Below, in pieces: positions 6,101 through 9,112 of a stretch of DNA of 9,112 nucleotides (its first letter is position 1; every line of letters starts with the position of its first letter). Source of the DNA: an uncultured Clostridia bacterium (GTDB taxonomy: Bacteria > Bacillota > Clostridia > Christensenellales > Borkfalkiaceae); assembly GCA_900557285.1 (NCBI GenBank), contig USSJ01000028.1, forward strand, positions 1-9,112. Direction: 5' to 3'. A program made the position numbers and the translations under genes. Under the pieces are notes generated by a model. That model saw nothing but the letters and a program-made list of their open reading frames with translations, was not told the origin of the DNA and did no database searches.

Positions 6101-8452
6101 TTTGCGGAAGCAGGCTTCTCGCTGAATCAGACGTCGTTCACGACGTACGAAGACGGGAACGATCTGAAAGCGTGGGTGGAGATCTACAACAGCAAAGGGT
6201 ATGCGTATACCTTCACGATCGAGCACAACGGCAAGACGTTGGAAGAAGGGAAAGACTACACGGTGGAAGGCGGCAACAATGGCCGTGCGGCGGTGCTTAT
6301 CAATCCGGAATCGGGTAACTATGCGATCCGATTCCGCGGTTATGGGGATCGGTTTGCGGAAGGAACGATCGCGTTCAGTGTCGCGGCCAAAGAGTATGCG
6401 GTGAAGATCGATGCTCCGGCGGTCGGGACGGCAGGCGCGGAATATACACTGCCGATGGCGGAGCTGACGGGAGCCGATCATCCCGAAAAAGCAGTCTGGA
6501 CGTATGAGGTGCTGTTTGAAGGCGAAACTTCGGGGCTGCAAGTCGTAAACGGCAAGTTTACGCCCGAAAAGAAAGGGACGTACACGGTCATTTACAGGGC
6601 AGAATATTGCGGCAGACAGTACGAGAATCGAGTGGACATCGAAGCGGGAACGTATGCGGTCGTGGTTCCGGCGTTGGAGGACGGCACGAACGGGCAAGAA
6701 TATATGCTTCCTGCAGGTGTGCTGCGGACGGCGGCAGGCAGTGCGGTGACGGATGACGGCATTGTGTGGACGTACGCGGCGGTGTATGAAGAGAAAGAAT
6801 TATATGAAGGACTGTACGGAGAGATTTTTGTGCAGGACGGCAAATTCACGCCGATGATGGCGGGCAGTTATACGGTGACATACACGGCGGAATACAACGG
6901 AGAGAGGTTTACGCAGGTACAGACGCTTACAGTCGTGCGAGCTGCCGCGGCGGAAAACGAAATCGAATCTTTCAACGACATAGCGTCGCTCGATATTGTC
7001 AGGCTGGAAAGCGGATCCGATTATAATAAAGAGTATTTGCCTTTGAACGACGAAAGACTGCCTGAGGGGGCAAAGGGCGGTGTATCTTTTACAGGGATCT
7101 ATGCCGAAGGCGGGGATGCAAGCTGGCCGAAACTGCATTTCAGTTCTTTGCGTATGGATGCGGCTGTTGTCAAAACGTACAGCGAAGTCGTTGTTCCGAT
7201 GTATATTGCGGTAAAAGACAGTATTGCAACGCCCGAAATTCAGATCGATATCAACGGATCGCGTTTGGTCGTCAAAACAAATACATGGGTAAACGTAACG
7301 TTTACGTCAGCATATTTTGCAGACAACTTCGTTAGCGGCGTATGCTTTGTGCAGAACGGCGGAGACGGAGTCGTCAATCGAGTCACCGAAGTCCGCATTG
7401 CAAGCGTGTATGCCGAAAATAATGATCCTGTTTTGATAGATATGACCCGTGCGGACGCGAGATTGTTCTGGGCAGACGTAGGGAACGAATTGATTTATAA
7501 CGATGATCAAGGCAACGCCAAATATTATGATCGTTCTCTTGCGCCGTCAGGCATGCCCGAAGGGTACGAACGTGCCGTTCAGTTAAAAGCCAACACAGTT
7601 ACGGCCGATAAGTGGCCCGCGGTATTTATTTATACGATTACGCAGGAAATTGTTCAGGGATATATAGAGCAGGGTTATAGGGCAGTAACTTTCTGGATGT
7701 ATGTTGAAAATGCGGAAGGTTCTCAACGCAGCGATTTGCAGATAAGGCTGCTTCCCGACGTGTATTCGGAGCAGAATGTCGCGACGGGTGAGTGGGTAAA
7801 ACTTGAAGTGTCGCTCACGTTGCTGAAAGATCTGGTAAATGATTCCAAAACGGAATTAAAGCTGTTCTGGGCAACTCTTCCCGTTTCTGATCCCATAAGT
7901 TCGATCTGGCTGACAGGTTTTACGTTGGAACAACAGTTCGATCGGATAAATGTAATTGATTTCAGTTCGGACGCGACGGCATATTTTGACGTTGCGACCG
8001 AGGGCGACACGCCGAACGTTACTGCGTCCTGGGTCGAGCAAAACAATTTGCCGGGAAAAGCGAACCTGCCGCAAAACGGTGCGGTAAAACTTTCGACGCA
8101 GGAAGGCAGGCAAGCGGGCGTACGCATCAAATCAGACATTGGCCGGGAAATGTATCGCAGAGGCTATACGGCAAAAATGCTTGTCTATATCGAAACGGAA
8201 AACGATACTGAGGTCAATTATTCCTCGATACACAACGGCTCCGTTTCCGGAGGGACTATCGAAACGAACCGGTGGGTGGAAATAGAGATCCCCGCTTATC
8301 AGGACGGAGAACAAAACGATTTGTATGATGTTTACGAGTGGTTCTCCGGCGGATATACGGGCTGGTTTGTAATACCCAAAACGAATGACGGAGAAGTAAC
8401 AAACCCGCAGGGTGTTACGGCTATCTATGTTGCGGGTGCGTGGTTAGAATAA
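3125..8452 (+). CDS. Giant multi-module beta-sandwich/Ig-like surface lipoprotein, probable glycan-binding scaffold
   Basis: I do not recognise this 1775-residue protein as a named family. Residues 1-24 are a lipoprotein signal peptide (KK, hydrophobic core, FAA then Cys24), followed by a Ser/Gly-rich tether, so it should be lipid-anchored outside the membrane. No other membrane span, usable sortase signal or catalytic domain is visible. The rest is modular: an N-terminal beta-sandwich (33-206), J1 (223-383), Ig1 (388-477), J2 (484-655), J3 (667-832), J4 (842-985), a distinct small module (990-1088), Ig2 (1091-1176), Ig3 (1178-1271), J5 (1278-1430), J6 (1436-1602) and J7 (1608-1775). J modules share an NEWVxL-like strand and then an FWVQNG-like strand, followed by an Ixx[IV]x[VI]xx[IV] strand, as in jelly-roll carbohydrate-binding modules. 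It lies 14 bases after the GH123-like gene, so a role in holding that enzyme's substrate is the simplest inference. It could instead be an adhesin or a cell-wall-binding protein. The gene ends in tandem stops, TAA then TAG (8450-8455). Confidence 0.9.
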   Translation: MKKAWIAILLSAFLACSAAAFAACSDGGSGSTTISFATYESWEEGFSYLSIMDGFGRVSRSDEQAHGGTYSAKVQPLGSHTDPDTKPYFYYPMKIEGDGGYDYSDFTYLNEIRFWMYNAQDQKVGFEFCIIASIADIEGTDCKGVLNVELSPKTWTEVVYKPDYTALQNMCDVANIAGIGFRFDNCKSADISAAPVLYLDDITLNRSGKANIVIEESVPARGEIQSFDAASSLVYVSMDSGIDFAETWLPFGSEKLPDGVKGGVEFSITDSDIGTWPRLKFDSRTLQGELEKADYFSLLLYFDVPDENIDTVEIRMVPDTGDAYTEYVRTNEWVELKIDTDIIMNNWSTVIGIQSRGLFWVQNGSQGYCFNDIKAIRVADIKGVFNEVRVPDFGTAMAGQEITLPAATLEVNGQTVTAQSWECSVEYSDKALYEEKFGAIALNNSVFTPQAGGIYYVTYSAVYNGTTYTAQAELYVERRAAASGEIESFDDPSSLQNVRLESGRVYTAEYLWADDERLSGADVVLGGVSYTIPSTGGTGSWPMFSVTPRVSASAIESKSEVSFWIYLKADESKLTEENKTAGIRVAVFPTPGSTGDVRIDKYVMPNEWTKITVTASAFVSCYNNVGVGKTGFFWVQNGAPADLITEIRIAGILATGEKIDRPAAAENEIENFADAGSVDGLSIANDAENIGWTDKDVPGGGSAAYADIKAPDKSSEYEPYPAVAVTARQNIAAYRALQEQGYNAVTMQVYLVPENAQNAGKLARMNYWAQQSGMNDSQGTVAVGKWVTLTFSLDAYLTALEQTENASVKMFWVQSSYDLPIERIYVRNVQLNKTNDIADLASEGFVLFESGDLDVTYGYETSGVPQGYDSALKATFVNKKANYPNFKFSADKNLLTGSEALKVTLYIEATGTESVKAVMWPYGGKAVSGVSLETNKWITLEFEKDALMEVYGWSGTNGIANTNLFWFTNEQDVSAVYVAKIEAGSLSAKNIAFAEAGFSLNQTSFTTYEDGNDLKAWVEIYNSKGYAYTFTIEHNGKTLEEGKDYTVEGGNNGRAAVLINPESGNYAIRFRGYGDRFAEGTIAFSVAAKEYAVKIDAPAVGTAGAEYTLPMAELTGADHPEKAVWTYEVLFEGETSGLQVVNGKFTPEKKGTYTVIYRAEYCGRQYENRVDIEAGTYAVVVPALEDGTNGQEYMLPAGVLRTAAGSAVTDDGIVWTYAAVYEEKELYEGLYGEIFVQDGKFTPMMAGSYTVTYTAEYNGERFTQVQTLTVVRAAAAENEIESFNDIASLDIVRLESGSDYNKEYLPLNDERLPEGAKGGVSFTGIYAEGGDASWPKLHFSSLRMDAAVVKTYSEVVVPMYIAVKDSIATPEIQIDINGSRLVVKTNTWVNVTFTSAYFADNFVSGVCFVQNGGDGVVNRVTEVRIASVYAENNDPVLIDMTRADARLFWADVGNELIYNDDQGNAKYYDRSLAPSGMPEGYERAVQLKANTVTADKWPAVFIYTITQEIVQGYIEQGYRAVTFWMYVENAEGSQRSDLQIRLLPDVYSEQNVATGEWVKLEVSLTLLKDLVNDSKTELKLFWATLPVSDPISSIWLTGFTLEQQFDRINVIDFSSDATAYFDVATEGDTPNVTASWVEQNNLPGKANLPQNGAVKLSTQEGRQAGVRIKSDIGREMYRRGYTAKMLVYIETENDTEVNYSSIHNGSVSGGTIETNRWVEIEIPAYQDGEQNDLYDVYEWFSGGYTGWFVIPKTNDGEVTNPQGVTAIYVAGAWLE
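3221..3742 (+). other. N-terminal beta-sandwich module (residues 33-206)
   Basis: This module is related in layout to the J modules but diverged. It has a GGTYSAKVQ segment (67-75), an IRFWMYNA strand (112-119), a KTWTEVVY strand (153-160) at the place of the J-module NEWV strand, and a closing LYLDDITL strand (197-204). That pattern is typical of beta-jelly-roll carbohydrate-binding domains. It lacks the FWVQNG signature; IGFRFDN (179-185) occupies the equivalent place. Fold and binding role are inferred. Confidence 0.55.
3791..4273 (+). repeat. Module J1 (residues 223-383)
   Basis: First full copy of the repeated module. It opens with GEIQSFD (222-228) and carries LPDGVKGGVEF (256-266), TWPRLKF (275-281), NEWVELKI (331-338) and LFWVQNG (358-364). 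Its LPDGVKGGV segment is closest to LPEGAKGGV in J5. Confidence 0.75.
4286..4555 (+). repeat. Ig-like module 1 (residues 388-477)
   Basis: About 90 residues with a VPDFGTAMAGQEITLPAATL opening, a central WECSVEY strand, and a closing FTPQAGGIYYVTYSAVYNG strand pair. The closing [FV]TPxxxGxYxVxYxAxYxG pattern recurs in Ig2 and Ig3. Ig-like spacer folds in surface proteins commonly separate binding modules. Confidence 0.7.
4574..5089 (+). repeat. Module J2 (residues 484-655)
   Basis: Opens GEIESFD (484-490) and carries VRLESG (498-503), SWPMFSV (540-546), NEWTKITV (606-613) and FFWVQNG (632-638). The opening and VRLESG are shared almost exactly with J5 (EIESFN, VRLESG), which makes the two likely duplication partners. 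Confidence 0.75.
5109..5134 (+). repeat. Near-identical 26-bp direct repeat, copy 1 (J2-J3 linker)
   Basis: It encodes the linker PAAAENEIE. By eye, 24 of 26 bases match the copy at 6942-6967. The two copies are 1833 bases (611 codons) apart in the same frame. Confidence 0.85.
5123..5620 (+). repeat. Module J3 (residues 667-832)
   Basis: Opens NEIENF (667-672), then YPAVAV (720-725), LQEQGYNAVTMQVYL (737-751), GKWVTLTF (784-791) and MFWVQSS (810-816). Its nearest partner is J6, which has WPAV, IEQGYRAVTFWMYV and GEWVKLEV in the same order. Confidence 0.7.
5648..6079 (+). repeat. Module J4 (residues 842-985)
   Basis: It carries YPNFKFS (883-889), LKVTLYIEATG (901-911), ETNKWITLEF (933-942), LFWFTNE (964-970) and VSAVYVAKIE (973-982). 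J7 shows the same order (ETNRWVEIEI, GWFVIPK, VTAIYVA). Confidence 0.7.
6092..6388 (+). other. Distinct small module between J4 and the Ig pair (residues 990-1088)
   Basis: This roughly 100-residue segment differs from the J and Ig modules. It contains TFTIEHNGKTLEEGKDYTVEGG-type sequence (key residues Gly1036, Leu1039, Gly1042, Asp1044, Tyr1045) and ends NYAIRFRGYGDRF (1065-1077). The 'NGKxLxxGxDYTV' pattern resembles beta-sandwich repeats seen in other Gram-positive surface proteins (DUF1533/HIA-like). That similarity is weak and family membership is unproven. Confidence 0.45.
6395..6652 (+). repeat. Ig-like module 2 (residues 1091-1176)
   Basis: Opens YAVKIDAPAVGTAGAEYTLP and closes KFTPEKKGTYTVIYRAEYCG, the same strand pattern as Ig1 and Ig3. 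It directly abuts Ig3 without a J module between them. Confidence 0.7.
6656..6937 (+). repeat. Ig-like module 3 (residues 1178-1271)
   Basis: Carries VPALEDGTNGQEYMLPAGVL, VWTYAAVYEEKELYE and KFTPMMAGSYTVTYTAEYNG. It resembles Ig1 including the extra 'KxLYEExxG' segment (KALYEEKFG in Ig1, KELYEGLYG here), which Ig2 lacks. It is therefore the likely duplication partner of Ig1. Confidence 0.72.
6942..6967 (+). repeat. Near-identical 26-bp direct repeat, copy 2 (Ig3-J5 linker)
   Basis: It encodes AAAENEIE and matches 5109-5134 at 24 of 26 bases, in the same reading frame. Confidence 0.85.
6956..7414 (+). repeat. Module J5 (residues 1278-1430)
   Basis: Opens NEIESFN (1278-1284) and carries VRLESG (1292-1297), LPEGAKGGVSF (1312-1322), SWPKLHF (1333-1339), NTWVNVTF (1386-1393) and CFVQNGG (1407-1413). 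The Trp of the usual FWVQ strand is absent here (C-F-V-Q), which may weaken or change binding. Confidence 0.72.
7430..7930 (+). repeat. Module J6 (residues 1436-1602)
   Basis: It carries KWPAVFIY (1496-1503), IEQGYRAVTFWMYVENA (1514-1530), GEWVKLEV (1555-1562), LFWATLP (1580-1586) and a closing ISSIWLTGFTL strand (1591-1601). It is the partner of J3 by order and motif. Confidence 0.7.
7946..8449 (+). repeat. Module J7, C-terminal (residues 1608-1775)
   Basis: It carries VRIKSD (1666-1671), KMLVYIETEND (1684-1694), ETNRWVEIEI (1713-1722), GWFVIPK (1746-1752) and VTAIYVAGAW (1764-1773). It pairs with J4. The protein ends directly after the last strand, with no C-terminal anchor. Confidence 0.7.
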
Positions 8453-8470
8453 TAGGACGTGATCAAATGT

Positions 8471-8500
8471 AAAGAAGGCGGCGCAGACGCCGCCTTCTTT
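8471..8500 (+). terminator. Rho-independent terminator after the giant lipoprotein gene
   Basis: A perfect 13-bp inverted repeat (8471-8483 with 8488-8500) closes a 4-base CAGA loop. The inner stem is GC-rich (GGCGGCG/CGCCGCC) and the outer stem is A/T-rich, so the T-rich end is inside the right arm rather than a long separate T-run. It starts 18 bases after the TAA stop. The A-rich left flank could allow some termination in the other direction. Confidence 0.88.
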
Positions 8501-8526
8501 GGTAGAGCAGAAAATTCGAAAAGGTC

Positions 8527-8555
8527 TTGACTTTTTAATTTTCCTCTGCTAAATT
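8527..8555 (+). promoter_or_regulatory. Sigma-A-type promoter with extended -10 for the DUF4964/DUF4965-family gene
   Basis: The -35 element TTGACT (8527-8532) matches five of six consensus bases. It is followed by a 17-base spacer and the -10 element TAAATT (8550-8555), which matches four of six and is preceded by TG at 8547-8548 (extended -10). The predicted transcript start is around 8562, leaving a short leader before the ATG at 8588. Confidence 0.72.
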
Positions 8556-8575
8556 ATAAGTGGTTATCTGAAAAA

Positions 8576-8580
8576 AGGAG
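8576..8580 (+). promoter_or_regulatory. Ribosome binding site of the DUF4964/DUF4965-family gene
   Basis: AGGAG lies 7 bases before the ATG at 8588 and decides this start. Confidence 0.85.
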
Positions 8581-8587
8581 CAAAAAC

Positions 8588-9112
8588 ATGAAAAGAATTT
8601 TACCGGCTTATCCTTTGTGGGTGATCGATCCGATGTTTTCCGTCTGGTCAAAAACGGATGCGCTGAATGGCGGCGATACTGTATTCTGGACGGGGCTGGA
8701 ACACCGTGCCTGCGGTTTTGTGCGGTATAACGGCAAGACCTATTGCTTTTTGGGCAGGCGCGACGGGGCAATTCCTCTGAAACAGACGGATGTGGCCATC
8801 AGTGCGTTTTCGACGGATTATAGTTTTCGCGGAGAAGAGTTTACGTTGAAAGTCCGCTTTGTATCTCCGCTTTTGCCGAATAATTCAGAGGTGCTTTCCT
8901 GCCCTGTGTGTTATACGGAATATGAAGTAGACCCGGAAGGGGAACTTCCCGCAGATTTTTCTGTGGCGATCTCGTTGGATGAAGAATTCTGTTATAACGG
9001 TGAACGTGCCTGGGTAGTTGGCGGAGTGCTGCCGCTCAGGGGGTATGAAGCGGCTTATTTTACGCGCGGGCGCAACCTGGTCCTTTCGGATACGAGCGAC
9101 TGTGTCGCTCCC
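8588..9112 (+). CDS. Glutaminase A-like family protein (DUF4964/DUF5127 N-terminal region), 3' end outside window
   Basis: This frame is open for 175 codons to the window edge. The N-terminus carries the family opening PAYPLWVIDPMFSVWS (residues 6-21), then FWTGLEHRACGFVRYNGKTYCFLG, with conserved Trp-Thr-Gly and 'NGKTY' positions. This is the DUF4964 head of proteins that continue as DUF5127, DUF4965 and DUF1793. RFVSPLLPNN (97-106) and the following strands match the start of DUF5127. The fungal member is glutaminase A; the C-terminal domain belongs to the six-hairpin glycosidase clan, so bacterial members next to sugar genes may be glycosidases. There is no signal peptide, so it should be cytoplasmic, unlike the two lipoproteins upstream. 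It has its own promoter after a terminator, so it can be regulated separately. The catalytic domain is outside the window, so activity cannot be judged. Confidence 0.85.
   Translation, partial: MKRILPAYPLWVIDPMFSVWSKTDALNGGDTVFWTGLEHRACGFVRYNGKTYCFLGRRDGAIPLKQTDVAISAFSTDYSFRGEEFTLKVRFVSPLLPNNSEVLSCPVCYTEYEVDPEGELPADFSVAISLDEEFCYNGERAWVVGGVLPLRGYEAAYFTRGRNLVLSDTSDCVAP

Noticed and set aside
4709..6697. Long open frame on the minus strand (662 codons) inside the giant lipoprotein gene
   Set aside because: It lies wholly under a clearly coding, repeat-structured gene. Its translation is Arg/His/Phe/Ile-rich with no recognisable motif, and I see no good ribosome site. It is best explained by codon usage of the plus-strand gene.
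8555..8560. TATAAG as an alternative -10 element
   Set aside because: Spacing from TTGACT would be 22 bases, too long. TAAATT has a 17-base spacer and an upstream TG.
1..9112. CRISPR array, tRNA/rRNA genes, insertion sequence or phage genes
   Set aside because: No regularly spaced short identical repeats, cloverleaf-like segments, transposase motifs or terminal inverted repeats were found. The only repeats are in-frame coding module repeats.

Overview
The window looks like a carbohydrate-use locus from a Gram-positive (Bacillota, probably Clostridia) genome of roughly balanced GC content, perhaps an uncultured gut or rumen lineage. This assignment is inferred from strong AGGAGG-type ribosome sites, two short lipoprotein signal peptides (Met-Lys-Lys, hydrophobic core, lipobox Cys) and an ABC-transporter solute-binding protein. 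No outer-membrane SusC/SusD-type gene is visible. Genus or species cannot be called from this sequence alone.

Layout. All genes lie on the + strand. (1) 1-420 is the C-terminal end of an extracellular solute-binding protein. (2) 447-3110 encodes an 887-residue lipoprotein of the GH123-like/DUF4091 glycoside hydrolase group. (3) 3125-8452 encodes a 1775-residue lipoprotein with no recognisable catalytic domain, built from about eight beta-sandwich modules resembling carbohydrate-binding modules, three Ig-like modules and one further small module. (4) 8453-8587 is intergenic and holds a perfect 13-bp hairpin terminator followed by a sigma-A-type promoter with an extended -10. (5) From 8588 to the window edge is the N-terminal 175 codons of a cytoplasmic protein of the glutaminase A-like DUF4964/DUF5127/DUF4965 family, whose catalytic part lies in the six-hairpin glycosidase clan.

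The first three genes are tightly packed (gaps of 26 and 14 bases, no terminator between them) and probably form the end of one operon. The inferred division of labour: the large lipoprotein captures or holds a glycan at the cell surface, the GH123-like lipoprotein trims it, the binding protein hands products to an ABC importer encoded upstream, and the separately transcribed fourth gene may act on imported material. The substrate is not determined by the sequence.

The most interesting object is the 1775-residue protein. Its modules share a periodic signature (a Trp in an [NGK]-x-W-[VTI] strand, then about 20-30 residues later an [LFM]-F-W-V-Q-like strand). An Ig-J-J-J block of about 598 residues (388-985) appears to have been duplicated in the same order as 1178-1775, the very end of the protein.
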